Assembly (NCBI GenBank): GCA_000403475.2
Contig: KE159795.1
Location: 534,561-598,560, forward strand
Origin: Lachnospiraceae bacterium MD308
GTDB lineage: Bacteria > Bacillota > Clostridia > Lachnospirales > Lachnospiraceae
Length of the DNA: 64,000 nucleotides
Reading direction: 5' to 3'
The translations under genes were made by a program, and so were the position numbers. A model generated the notes under the pieces. It saw nothing but the letters and a program-made list of their open reading frames with translations, was not told the origin of the DNA and searched no databases. Below, one piece after another: positions 1 through 7,848 of the stretch (position 1 is the first letter of the stretch; the number at the start of each line of letters is the position of its first letter).

Positions 1-127
1 TCCCGCCGCCGTTCCTCAGAGACAAAAGGGTGCTCTCCCCGTTCATATGAAAGCACTCGTCACTGATGCGGATTGCATTATTATTGTAACCGATATTGAT
101 CAGCCGCACTGTCTGTATCTTACTCAT
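1..127 (-). CDS. jetC: Wadjet JetC, SMC-like ATPase (N-terminus only)
   Basis: Only the first 42 residues are inside the window; the gene runs off the left edge. The peptide starts MSKIQTVRLINIGYNNNAIR and reaches LLSLRNGGG, the beginning of a Walker A loop of the MukB/MksB type. The ATG lies inside the last codons of jetB (8-nt overlap), so translation is probably coupled. In Wadjet systems JetC is the SMC ATPase that, with JetA and JetB, extrudes plasmid DNA loops for cleavage by JetD. The identity rests on this short N-terminus plus the three genes upstream. Confidence 0.8.
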   Translation of the reverse strand, partial: MSKIQTVRLINIGYNNNAIRISDECFHMNGESTLLSLRNGGG

Positions 128-836
128 TTTCCGCCACCCCCAGTACACGCAGCACTCTCTGGTAATTATTCTGGTTCAAAAGATTCCAGTCCATGAAGCT
201 GTCCAGCTTCCGCGTCGTCTTTATCATCTCATCCTGCTCCACGTATTCAATCAACCCCTGCTTTTGCAAAAACAAAAGAATATGGTGAAGGAATCCTTCC
301 TTCGTTGTCTTGGCCCGGGACCCCTTCTCATCCGACTTTAGCGCCTCGTACGCCTCGTACATGTTTGAAAATGCGATTCCCGCCCGCTCTTCTTCCTCCT
401 CGCCCAGATTTTCCGCCCCTTCTTTAAGATGGCCGGAGACAAGGTTCTGCAGCTCGCCTACCCGGATATATTCCCGTGCCTTGCTGCTGCTCCCCTGCCC
501 ATCGAAAAATTCCACCAGGAGAGTTAGAATCACAAACTGGGAGAGATAGTAATCCTTGTCCGTGGCCCCCGACCTGCAGAGCGCCGATTTTAACTGTGCC
601 TTTGAAAATCCAAGAAAATTATTCTCCTCCTTCGGGATCAGGTAAATCACATTGCCGTACCGCTCGATGGTACTGCCCGCAATCTCCCCCTGGGATTTCA
701 CCAGATTCTGAACTTCCTCTTCTTCCGTGTATGCTTTATAAAGAAGCATCTCTTCCTCCTCCCGGAGCTCGTGGTTTTCCAGGAGATAATAAAAGATCTC
801 CTGGCTCGCCTTTATATCATCCAATTCGTAAGCCAT
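120..836 (-). CDS. jetB: Wadjet JetB-like subunit (DUF6063 type)
   Basis: This acidic protein of 238 residues has a predicted winged-helix character and fits the MksE-like (KITE) subunit of a Wadjet complex. No catalytic motif is seen, as expected for a subunit that bridges kleisin and SMC heads. The middle segment is unusually Glu-rich (ENLGEEEEERAG). It starts 5 nt after the jetA stop and its own stop overlaps jetC. I recall DUF6063 as the family of this component in Clostridia, but I could not check it. Role from context: structural part of the plasmid-restricting SMC complex in the cytoplasm. Confidence 0.75.
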   Translation of the reverse strand: MAYELDDIKASQEIFYYLLENHELREEEEMLLYKAYTEEEEVQNLVKSQGEIAGSTIERYGNVIYLIPKEENNFLGFSKAQLKSALCRSGATDKDYYLSQFVILTLLVEFFDGQGSSSKAREYIRVGELQNLVSGHLKEGAENLGEEEEERAGIAFSNMYEAYEALKSDEKGSRAKTTKEGFLHHILLFLQKQGLIEYVEQDEMIKTTRKLDSFMDWNLLNQNNYQRVLRVLGVAENE

Positions 837-841
837 ACGCC

Positions 842-2461
842 TTATTCCTTTCGTTTCACCCGCACCGACACATTTGAACAGCGGATGCTCTTCCTGATTC
901 CGTCCTCATTCAAAATACCGTCAAAGGACACTGTACTGCCGTCCTCAATACGGTTAACCTCTATCCTCTTGATATCGCTGTTCTCCGGATATTCCTCCAC
1001 CAGATAGAGAAGCATCTCATTGAGCTGAAACTCTCCCGGCCGATCCTGGATATATTCGCTGCGTTCCCTTTTCAGCGCCTCAATATCAATCTCCCGGTTC
1101 TTAATCAACTCCACCATAATCTCTTTGAAAATCTCCACAGTGGGAATAAGCTGCTCCTTGTCTTCCCCGGCTCTCTCCAGACGGGTACTGAGTTCCTTAA
1201 GGGTAAGCTCTCCCCTGCCCTTCGTCTCCCTGAGAAGAAAACCAAGGCTCTTTTCATAGCGCTTAAGCTTCTTCCTCCGACGTTTTTCCTGATCAAGCTG
1301 CCATTCCTCCTCATCAAAGTCAAGGGCCTCCTGAGTGTCCTCCTCCCGCTTCTTCTTCACCGGGCGCTGGAGCTGAAACGCCTTATTTAGATTATAGGTC
1401 TTATCCACTTCCCGCCCGAAAAGCGGCCTTAGAAAATAATCCAGCCGCTCAAGAGCTTCGGGATTCTCAAGCACCTTGTCATAAAGCTCTGCCCGCAGGG
1501 AAAAACGCTTGATAAAAGACATCTGTATCAGCTCCTCAAGCTCCTTCGTATACAGCGCCTTCAGGTCAAAATGGCTCCCCAGTATCTTCTGGTGCTCATC
1601 GATCGTGCGATTTAAGTATGATTCAATCTCCCTAAGATAGTTAAGCTTCTCCTCATCCTTGGCATCTAAGCGCTTTACGTCAATATTCTCCTGCTCAAGC
1701 TCTTTTACCCGGCTTTTCACCCGTTCTCTGTAATTCTGGAATTTCTCCTTTGTCTCATCGATTGTCTGCAAATTCTCTTTGAGGATATCCCCGTAGTCCT
1801 TCACCGAGTAATTCAGCGCATTGCGCCTGATCTTCCCCATAGCCTCCTGAATCTTCTGAAGCTGGATACGCAAAAGATTGAACACATTTTTAATCTCATC
1901 CACTGCTTTATCATAGCTCTGCTTCTCCAGATGCATCTGAAAGATCATCTCATGGATGGTAAGCTTCATATTATTCTCAATCTCAAGAGTCGCCAACATC
2001 AGGTTATATCCGTCGTCTGTCAGATAATAAGACGTGCGCTTAAGCTCACGGTCAATATACACAATCCGATTAGCTACATAGCTGATATGCATACTCTGGT
2101 ACTCATTTTTTCCAAAATCAAAACCGTCAAAATGCATGACCTTCCCTTCATTTGACAGCACCACATTTACAATAAAATCTCCCAGCTTTCTGCAGTCATC
2201 ATAGGTCATATCCTTGCAAAAGCTCTGCATATTGACGGTATCTATGTATGCCCCGATATCGTCCATCACACAGTTTTCTTCCTTTAAGGACTGCTCCATA
2301 ATATAGAGCATTACCGCAAAGATTACGTTGAGCTGCTCGTCAAGCTTCTGAAAGCCGTACTGCTTCCATATAGTCTTTTGGGCACTGTTCTGTATGATCA
2401 GCGCATACAGCCCCACGTTCTTCATCCTTCTGGGAAAATGTTTTAAAAATTCATACTGCAT
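842..2461 (-). CDS. jetA: Wadjet JetA-like kleisin subunit (DUF5716 type)
   Basis: The 539-residue protein opens with MQYEFLKHFPRRMKNVGLYA, a globular helical N-terminal half. The middle, about residues 180-310, is a long charged helical region rich in E, K, Q and R, consistent with coiled coil. The tail is a second globular part with a K/R/E linker. This layout fits the JetA (MksF-like) kleisin that closes the SMC ring. The gene lies between jetD (25-nt gap) and jetB (5-nt gap). The sequence cannot separate Wadjet types II and III; type I uses differently built JetA and JetD proteins. Confidence 0.8.
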   Translation of the reverse strand: MQYEFLKHFPRRMKNVGLYALIIQNSAQKTIWKQYGFQKLDEQLNVIFAVMLYIMEQSLKEENCVMDDIGAYIDTVNMQSFCKDMTYDDCRKLGDFIVNVVLSNEGKVMHFDGFDFGKNEYQSMHISYVANRIVYIDRELKRTSYYLTDDGYNLMLATLEIENNMKLTIHEMIFQMHLEKQSYDKAVDEIKNVFNLLRIQLQKIQEAMGKIRRNALNYSVKDYGDILKENLQTIDETKEKFQNYRERVKSRVKELEQENIDVKRLDAKDEEKLNYLREIESYLNRTIDEHQKILGSHFDLKALYTKELEELIQMSFIKRFSLRAELYDKVLENPEALERLDYFLRPLFGREVDKTYNLNKAFQLQRPVKKKREEDTQEALDFDEEEWQLDQEKRRRKKLKRYEKSLGFLLRETKGRGELTLKELSTRLERAGEDKEQLIPTVEIFKEIMVELIKNREIDIEALKRERSEYIQDRPGEFQLNEMLLYLVEEYPENSDIKRIEVNRIEDGSTVSFDGILNEDGIRKSIRCSNVSVRVKRKE

Positions 2462-2486
2462 CTTTTTCTCTTTTTCCTCAACTTAA

Positions 2487-3479
2487 TCACCGGCAAAAAT
2501 CCGATATATTCAAAATCTCCTGCGGAATATACCTTCCGCTCTCTATCACTGCCCTCATCTTTTCTGACGACTCCTCAGAAAAATACTGAAAAAACGCTCC
2601 GCTGATCTTTCGGTTCTGCTGCTCCTTCGTCTCCGGCAGCCCATCTAAGCCCCCGTCTTCCGCCTTTTTTAGCATCCGCTCATAGGCACTCACAAACGGA
2701 ACAATCTCCCACTCCTCCTGAAACAACGAAGCCAACCGTTCATAGATTCCGATTCCTTCATAGTCAAGATCTCCAAAATAATAAATCCCGTTCTCCTTTT
2801 CCGTCATGTAAGGTTCCACACAGACAGAAAAATCAGAAAAACGCTTAAGAATTCCTTTTCCCGCTCCGTAGATCAACGTTCCAACCGGCATCCCGAGTAT
2901 CCTTTCATGCCCCCCGAGCAGGTGGCTTCGCATACTGTAAAAGGTATCTTTATTTTCCAAAATAACCATATTCTGAGGCGTCCGTCTTGTGCTTGAATAG
3001 TAGGACAAGGGCTCACTGGTTCCATAGGTATTAAGAAAATCTTCTCCGATACCGCAGTGCTTTAATACTGCCTTTCCCTGTTCTTTCGTAAGAAACTTCT
3101 CCCGGCTCCAGATCTCAAAGCTCCGTTCATTTACCGATACCTTATATTCCAATTTTTCCCTGCTTTTCTTAAGATAATCACTGAGCTTTAACACCCACGG
3201 CCTCTCCCGCTCATATACCTGTGGATGTTCCAGATAATAATCCACGTCAATCCGCCCATGAAGACGGTACTTTAGCTCCTCCTTTAGAGCGCTGTAATCC
3301 TTCTCAGGTTCTATTAGCCAGTATTCCCGGTAAAGCGCCGGCTTCTTTCCATTCGTCTTTGAAGCCTTCAAAGGCTTAATCTTTCCGTTTTCCATCAGCT
3401 CCATAATGTACTGATACTGCTGCAGATACGAAATCTCTCCTTTCGCAGAAACCAATTGCTCCAAAGACACCCGCTTCAT
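2487..3479 (-). CDS. jetD: Wadjet JetD, Toprim-type DNA nuclease subunit
   Basis: At 330 residues this matches JetD with a C-terminal DUF2220/Toprim-like domain. Visible Toprim residues are Glu175 (NMVILENKD) and the DxD pair Asp237/Asp239 (YFGDLDYEGIGIYE), the metal-binding set used to cut looped plasmid DNA. I place the start at the ATG at 3479 because AGAGGGG lies 5 nt upstream; a TTG at 3500 has no such site. It is first in the operon jetD-jetA-jetB-jetC. There is no long N-terminal DUF3322 domain, unlike type I JetD. No strong promoter could be assigned upstream. Confidence 0.85.
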   Translation of the reverse strand: MKRVSLEQLVSAKGEISYLQQYQYIMELMENGKIKPLKASKTNGKKPALYREYWLIEPEKDYSALKEELKYRLHGRIDVDYYLEHPQVYERERPWVLKLSDYLKKSREKLEYKVSVNERSFEIWSREKFLTKEQGKAVLKHCGIGEDFLNTYGTSEPLSYYSSTRRTPQNMVILENKDTFYSMRSHLLGGHERILGMPVGTLIYGAGKGILKRFSDFSVCVEPYMTEKENGIYYFGDLDYEGIGIYERLASLFQEEWEIVPFVSAYERMLKKAEDGGLDGLPETKEQQNRKISGAFFQYFSEESSEKMRAVIESGRYIPQEILNISDFCR

Positions 3480-3611
3480 AAAAGCCCCTCTTTCTTCCAA
3501 GATTTTTTCTTTCTGACATACTTATTGTAACACTATCTGACATTTTTCTCCATAGTGAAATCTTAATCCGACCAAACTCGCCAATAAATCTCTAAAATAT
3601 GCATACATTTT

Positions 3612-3651
3612 TTTCTTTCGGTCAAAACTAGCCGTAATTGGCTGAAAGAAA
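3612..3651 (+). promoter_or_regulatory. 5'UTR hairpin before the 70-aa gene
   Basis: TTTCTTTCGGTC (3612-3623) pairs with GGCTGAAAGAAA (3640-3651) through 12 pairs including two G-U wobbles. The 16-nt loop is capped by a small AGCC/GGCT helix. It ends only 6 nt before the ribosome site (GCGAGG, 3658-3663) and is not followed by a T run on either strand. A leader structure is therefore more likely than a terminator. Confidence 0.5.
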
Positions 3652-3673
3652 TAAAAAGCGAGGTATGATCACT

Positions 3674-3886
3674 ATGGAGCAAAATGACAAGAAAAAGAAG
3701 CAAAACAAAACCAATCAGGAAATCATCGATTCCTACGATTACCTTTCCAATGCAGCGTCCATGCAGGACTGCACCGGACTGATTCCATCTGAGCCGGAGT
3801 CTGCGGCAGAGCTTGAATCCTACGAAGACCTGTACCATTTTCTCCCGCCTGGCGCTAATGTGTCGAATATAAATTCTGACGAGTGA
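3674..3886 (+). CDS. Small hydrophilic protein of unknown function (70 aa)
   Basis: I do not recognise the family with certainty. The product starts MEQNDKKKKQNKTNQEIIDS, a Lys/Asn-rich head, followed by an acidic body with one Cys and the segment SYEDLYHFLPPG. There is no signal peptide or membrane segment, so it is probably cytoplasmic. The ATG at 3674 is chosen over one at 3665 because GCGAGG (3658-3663) is then 10 nt away; the earlier ATG nearly touches it. It is alone on the plus strand, convergent with the His-rich gene, and has its own leader hairpin and terminator, so it looks like a real monocistronic gene. Confidence 0.65.
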   Translation: MEQNDKKKKQNKTNQEIIDSYDYLSNAASMQDCTGLIPSEPESAAELESYEDLYHFLPPGANVSNINSDE

Positions 3887-3907
3887 GACTGGCTGAATAT
3901 AAAAAAT

Positions 3908-3959
3908 ATCCCCGCAGGAATCCAAAACTTTACGTTCTTTGAGGAATTCCTGCGGGGAT
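3908..3959. terminator. Bidirectional intrinsic terminator
   Basis: ATCCCCGCAGGAAT (3908-3921) and ATTCCTGCGGGGAT (3946-3959) form a perfect 14-bp stem. On the plus strand it is followed by GTTTTTAG, and an A run precedes it (a U run on the minus strand). It separates the convergent 70-aa gene and the His-rich gene. Confidence 0.9.
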
Positions 3960-3963
3960 GTTT

Positions 3964-4230
3964 TTAGTGGTGTCTTGAATGGTGCCTTTTACCATTCTTA
4001 TGAATCTTCTTATGTACTGTACAGTACTTTTTACAATTACTTTTTTTCTTATGCCGTTTGTGATGGTAAGGACAGTAGACTCCCTTGCGGCTTTTACTGT
4101 AGGAACTGCTGTGATGGCTGCTCCCATGATGCGACCCATGAGCCATGACAGGGGCAGAAAAGCTCCCTGACAGCACAACTGCCGTCATCATAACTACAAC
4201 TGCTTTTTTCCACTTCTTTAATAATCTCAT
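3964..4230 (-). CDS. Secreted His/Lys-rich small protein, possibly metal binding
   Basis: The 88-residue product has a clear signal peptide: a basic head (MRLLKKWKKA), a hydrophobic core (VVVMMTAVVLSGSFS) and a likely cleavage at APVMA-H. The mature part is very rich in His, Lys and Ser, with HHGSSHH-type clusters and three Cys (CPYHH, NCKKYC). This composition suggests binding of transition metals or polyanions outside the cell; that is inference. The start is the ATG at 4230, because AGGAGG is 8 nt upstream; an ATG at 4236 would be only 2 nt from it. It lies about 100 nt downstream of the anti-sigma gene on the same strand and may belong to that regulon. Confidence 0.7.
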   Translation of the reverse strand: MRLLKKWKKAVVVMMTAVVLSGSFSAPVMAHGSHHGSSHHSSSYSKSRKGVYCPYHHKRHKKKSNCKKYCTVHKKIHKNGKRHHSRHH

Positions 4231-4326
4231 TTTCATTGCCTCCTTGATTACGCTGTAAAATTGTGCCTTTTATAAATAATACGTCCCGGCTTTTCTAATC
4301 CTTGCAGGCAAAATTAATTTATTTAA

Positions 4327-5154
4327 TTACGGACTGTTCCCATGCCGGTGATGTCCTTCATGTCCTTCGCCGTCATAGTATTCATCATATTCATCATATT
4401 CATCATTTCCGTAGTCTTCGTAATCCTCATAGCTCCCATCATTCTGGCAGCCCCTTCCACGGTTTCTCCTTCTGTGCCCTCCTTCTCCTCTGCTCCCGTT
4501 CCCATGTCCCTTACAGGTTTCAATCCGATCCTCAATCTCACTCATTGACATTCCGTGACATTCCTCCACGGTAACAGATTCGTCGTACTTAGAAAGCTCC
4601 AGGCAAGCCCGGTATTTTCCGAAAGACATCCTGTACTGATGCGCCTCTTCCCGGCAGGTCAGGTCGCTGGTATATGTCTGCGCACCGTACCTTCCGGCCA
4701 GCTCATCTGCACGTATCTCCTCAAGAATAGTCTCCCAGCGTTCGGAGATGACCGTGATAAACACCCGCGAATCCTCCGTCAGATAACCGGAATAGCTTTC
4801 GTCCCCGAGCAGGCGGCTGATTGCTTTAAGATAAGGTACATTTTTCAGGGGCACTTGCATAAGAATAACGTTTCCGTCCCGGTTATAGGCATCCGCCTCC
4901 ACGACTCTCCCAAAGCAGTTAATCCCAAGCTCGATTGAAGGATTGACATCTATACTGATATATGAGACCGGTCTTGCATACAGTGTGTATCCTCCCCCCA
5001 GCAGAAGCAGGCATATGCACGCCGCCGCAAGGACATACCTGCGTACCATCCTTGCTCTGTAGTACCGCTGCTGATTTCTCAGATACTCCATCGTATTCCT
5101 CTTAAGCTCCTTTGACGCCCGGATTTCCTCCATACTGTCACGGATCACATTCAT
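4327..5154 (-). CDS. RsgI-like transmembrane anti-sigma factor
   Basis: The product is about 275 residues: a cytoplasmic head of about 35, one membrane helix (YVLAAACICLLLLGGGYTLY), then an extracellular domain starting YISIDVNPSIELGINCFGRV. That VNPSIEL pattern is typical of the RsgI-type extracytoplasmic region. The C-terminal 70 residues are low complexity: Arg/Gly-rich, then repeated D/E/Y (YEDYEDYGNDEYDEYDEYYD), then His-rich (GHEGHHRHG). The ATG at 5154 overlaps the sigma-factor stop as ATGA, with AGGAGG 9 nt upstream; a GTG at 5160 is too close to it. Role: a membrane tether that releases its ECF sigma partner on a signal. The acidic/His tail suggests, but does not prove, a cation or surface-stress input. 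Confidence 0.8.
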   Translation of the reverse strand: MNVIRDSMEEIRASKELKRNTMEYLRNQQRYYRARMVRRYVLAAACICLLLLGGGYTLYARPVSYISIDVNPSIELGINCFGRVVEADAYNRDGNVILMQVPLKNVPYLKAISRLLGDESYSGYLTEDSRVFITVISERWETILEEIRADELAGRYGAQTYTSDLTCREEAHQYRMSFGKYRACLELSKYDESVTVEECHGMSMSEIEDRIETCKGHGNGSRGEGGHRRRNRGRGCQNDGSYEDYEDYGNDEYDEYDEYYDGEGHEGHHRHGNSP

Positions 5155-5630
5155 GCCCACTCACCTCCTAACCTCGCCCGCAAAAGCTCTCTTGCCCTCG
5201 AGAGCCACGAATAAACGGTATTTTCCTTTTTCCTGAGTATCCTGGCAATCTCCACTGCCGGATACTCCTCATAATAATGCAGATAGATGACGTTCCTGTA
5301 CTTTTCCGGCAGCGAAAGTACAGCCTCTAACACTTCCGAATATGTGTCGTCTAAAACTCCGCTCTCCTCCTCAATCACATCAAGGGGCACCCATTTCCTG
5401 CGTGATATGTACCTGAGATGATCTGTGCAGGCATTAATCGCCACCCGCGCAAACCATGCCTTCTCATGCTCCCCGCTCGCAAATGGCTTATCATAAAGCA
5501 GATATTTCAAATATACATTCTGGAAGACATCCTCTGTGTCATATTTATTCTTCAAATGCAAAAAGCATATCCTGCGCACCATATCGGCGTAGGTCTCCAT
5601 AACCCTGTTTAAATCCTCTTCGCTTTTCAA
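5151..5630 (-). CDS. ECF-type sigma-70 family RNA polymerase sigma factor
   Basis: Region 2 is visible as LHLKNKYDTEDVFQNVYLKYL, and region 4 as the helix-turn-helix VEIARILRKKENTVYSWLSRAREL. Regions 1 and 3 are absent, as in ECF factors. The preferred start is the TTG at 5630, with AGGGAGG placed 8 nt upstream (159 residues). A longer reading from a TTG at 5681 is open but lacks a convincing ribosome site. The stop overlaps the anti-sigma ATG by 4 nt. The gene begins 66 nt after the alpha-galactosidase stop on the same strand, so read-through from that operon is possible. Confidence 0.88.
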   Translation of the reverse strand: MKSEEDLNRVMETYADMVRRICFLHLKNKYDTEDVFQNVYLKYLLYDKPFASGEHEKAWFARVAINACTDHLRYISRRKWVPLDVIEEESGVLDDTYSEVLEAVLSLPEKYRNVIYLHYYEEYPAVEIARILRKKENTVYSWLSRARELLRARLGGEWA

Positions 5631-5696
5631 AACCTCTTCCTCCCTTGCCCCAGAATAGAAAGAAATCCGCCTTTTCTCCAAAGTGCAAACAGATAT

Positions 5697-7841
5697 CTAA
5701 TTTTCTATAAAATCAATTCGGAACAAGCGCCCCATCCTCTTTCTGCAAGTCCTGATTCTTATTACTTTTTTCAGATGGTCATACTCATAATCTATATCCC
5801 CCTCTGTGGGATAGATACAGCGTATCTCTACCTTCCGTCCCCGAATCAGCCGTTCTTCCACAGGCAGCTTAATCTCCCCGGCGCCTTCCATCCTTTTCCA
5901 CACAGCGAGATACGCCTTCTCTTCCGACTTAAGCCCCAGGCTCACCCACACATCCGCCTCATCCGCAATCCCAAGAGGCCAGAAAGGCACCATATGCTGG
6001 ATATCCCCCCGTATGGATTTATAGACCCGGATTCCTTCCTTCACAAGACGCTTTCTTATTTCGTCAAGGCTTAAAAGATGACCGCTCTGGTGTATCCGAA
6101 GAAGCATGGCATTGACCATATTGAAAACAGTCTCCTCCCTGAGTTCTTCCGCAGACAGCTCCTCCTCGTGGTTCATAGGATAGGCCCACACCGCCGCCTG
6201 TTCTGGCGTCACCCCTGTAGGAGCATTGGCTGCGATGACCGCATACCTGAGATAATCATCCTGGTCGCTCGTAGACTGAATGCTGCATCGGGATAGGATG
6301 GCGTAATCCATCCTGAGACCACCGCTTGAGCAATTCTCGATTACAAGCTCCGGATATTTTTCCCACAGGCTCTCAAGCCAAGCCAGATAACAGCGCTCGT
6401 GCATAAGCATCCCGTCTCCCGGGCTGTCCGCGTAAATCTCCGTTCCGATACCCGGCTCGATATTGTAGTCTGTCTTAAGATAACCTGCACCGTATTCATT
6501 GACCAGCTTATCTACCACCGCCGTCATATACTCCCGGACCTTGGGATTCCGGTAGTCAAGCTGGAAGCGGCTCCTGTCGTACACCCGTTTCCCGTGGCGG
6601 ACAAAAAACCAGTCATCCGGCACCTCTAACGCCTTCCTGCAGTGTATCCCCATCACCTCCGGCTCAATCCAGAGCCCCGGAACCATGCCAAAGCTCTTAA
6701 TATAATCCGTCACCTGTTTTAGTCCCTCAGGGAAACGGAGCCTGCTTACCTCCCACTCGCCCACGTTGTCCCACCAACCGCCGTCGGCGTACCATCCTGC
6801 ATCGATACAGTAGTATTCGCACCCGGCCTCGGCGGCAGCTTTGATCATGGGAAATTCTTTCTCCGCTGTAGGGTCACCCCAGAGGCAATTCATATAATCG
6901 TTAAAAATAACCGGAAGCTTCTCATTGTCCCTGTTCCGTCTTCGAATCCGGCGCCGGTACCGGGTGAGCGTTCCTATAGCATCATCAAAGCCCTCTGCTG
7001 TGACCCCTACCGCCGCCGTCACCGTCTCAAAGCTCTCTTTCGGCTTTAACTCCTTATACCAATGGGAATAAGTCTCATTAGGCCCGCCAAGGGCCAGATA
7101 CAGATGACCGTTCTGCTCCCCTATCTCCCAGTGCCAGGAGCCGTTGTGCTCAATCTGCCAGAAAATCCCTGTGTTCGTTTGGGTATTTTCCACAAATCCC
7201 ATGGGGAGATACTCCTTTGACGACCAGTTGCCCGTATTCGACACCCGCACCAGATTAGAGGAACGCTGTCGGGAATCCGGCTGCACCTGCCCAAGACCAA
7301 GCTCTGCAAAAGTATAACACTTCCAGTTCAGCTCCCGCTGCCAGCTATTGTGAGGAATCCATAGCTTCATCTTCGCATCCCTGGGAAGGCTCCCTTCCTT
7401 TTCAAGCCCTTCATAATAAAAATTTGAAAGGTATTCCAGCGTCTGCGCGCTATCTCCCCGGTTCTCGGCTCTGTGCCAGATTCGAACCACCGAAAGAGCG
7501 CGGTAAAACTGCATATAAGAAAACAGATGAACTTTAGTCTTTTCATCCACCGTATGAAAAACAAGAAGCCTCCCCTGCTCATTCTTAGTATCCTCGTGTC
7601 CCAGATACTTCATCCGGTAGCCGGGAGCTGTCACCGAATAACCGTTCCCGTGTCTTTCATAAGGACGGTCGAACCCCGACAGATTCATCCCGACAAACGG
7701 GAACCGCTCCGGGATACTCTCGGCCGAAACAGACTCCCGGCAGAATGGCTCAGCCGAAAAATGCATCAGCTTTATATCCCCGTTGTCTTCGATACGCCAA
7801 GTGATGTGTATCTGATTTTCCTCAATCCTGATTTCTTTCAT
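5697..7841 (-). CDS. Alpha-galactosidase, glycoside hydrolase family 36
   Basis: The 714-residue enzyme should release terminal alpha-galactose from oligosaccharides such as raffinose or melibiose. GH36 features: an N-terminal beta-sandwich, then the barrel with NDYMNCLWGDPT, CIDAGWYADGGWW and GLWIEPEVMG. The nucleophile is Asp458 in YLKTDYN, the acid/base Asp526 in STSDQDD, and the region between holds ENCSSGGLRMDYA. There is no signal peptide, so it is intracellular. The ATG at 7841 is preceded by GAGAGG about 10 nt away and lies 7 nt after the DeoR gene, so the two are co-transcribed. No sugar transporter for its substrate is adjacent. Confidence 0.93.
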   Translation of the reverse strand: MKEIRIEENQIHITWRIEDNGDIKLMHFSAEPFCRESVSAESIPERFPFVGMNLSGFDRPYERHGNGYSVTAPGYRMKYLGHEDTKNEQGRLLVFHTVDEKTKVHLFSYMQFYRALSVVRIWHRAENRGDSAQTLEYLSNFYYEGLEKEGSLPRDAKMKLWIPHNSWQRELNWKCYTFAELGLGQVQPDSRQRSSNLVRVSNTGNWSSKEYLPMGFVENTQTNTGIFWQIEHNGSWHWEIGEQNGHLYLALGGPNETYSHWYKELKPKESFETVTAAVGVTAEGFDDAIGTLTRYRRRIRRRNRDNEKLPVIFNDYMNCLWGDPTAEKEFPMIKAAAEAGCEYYCIDAGWYADGGWWDNVGEWEVSRLRFPEGLKQVTDYIKSFGMVPGLWIEPEVMGIHCRKALEVPDDWFFVRHGKRVYDRSRFQLDYRNPKVREYMTAVVDKLVNEYGAGYLKTDYNIEPGIGTEIYADSPGDGMLMHERCYLAWLESLWEKYPELVIENCSSGGLRMDYAILSRCSIQSTSDQDDYLRYAVIAANAPTGVTPEQAAVWAYPMNHEEELSAEELREETVFNMVNAMLLRIHQSGHLLSLDEIRKRLVKEGIRVYKSIRGDIQHMVPFWPLGIADEADVWVSLGLKSEEKAYLAVWKRMEGAGEIKLPVEERLIRGRKVEIRCIYPTEGDIDYEYDHLKKVIRIRTCRKRMGRLFRIDFIEN

Positions 7842-7848
7842 GTTATCT

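Noticed and set aside
4380..4440. Trinucleotide-like repeat (tcatattca) as a microsatellite
   Set aside because: It encodes the D/E/Y tail of the anti-sigma factor; too short and irregular for a phase-variable tract.
5631..5681. Longer N-terminus for the ECF sigma factor
   Set aside because: The frame is open but no ribosome site supports TTG 5681, while TTG 5630 has AGGGAGG 8 nt upstream.
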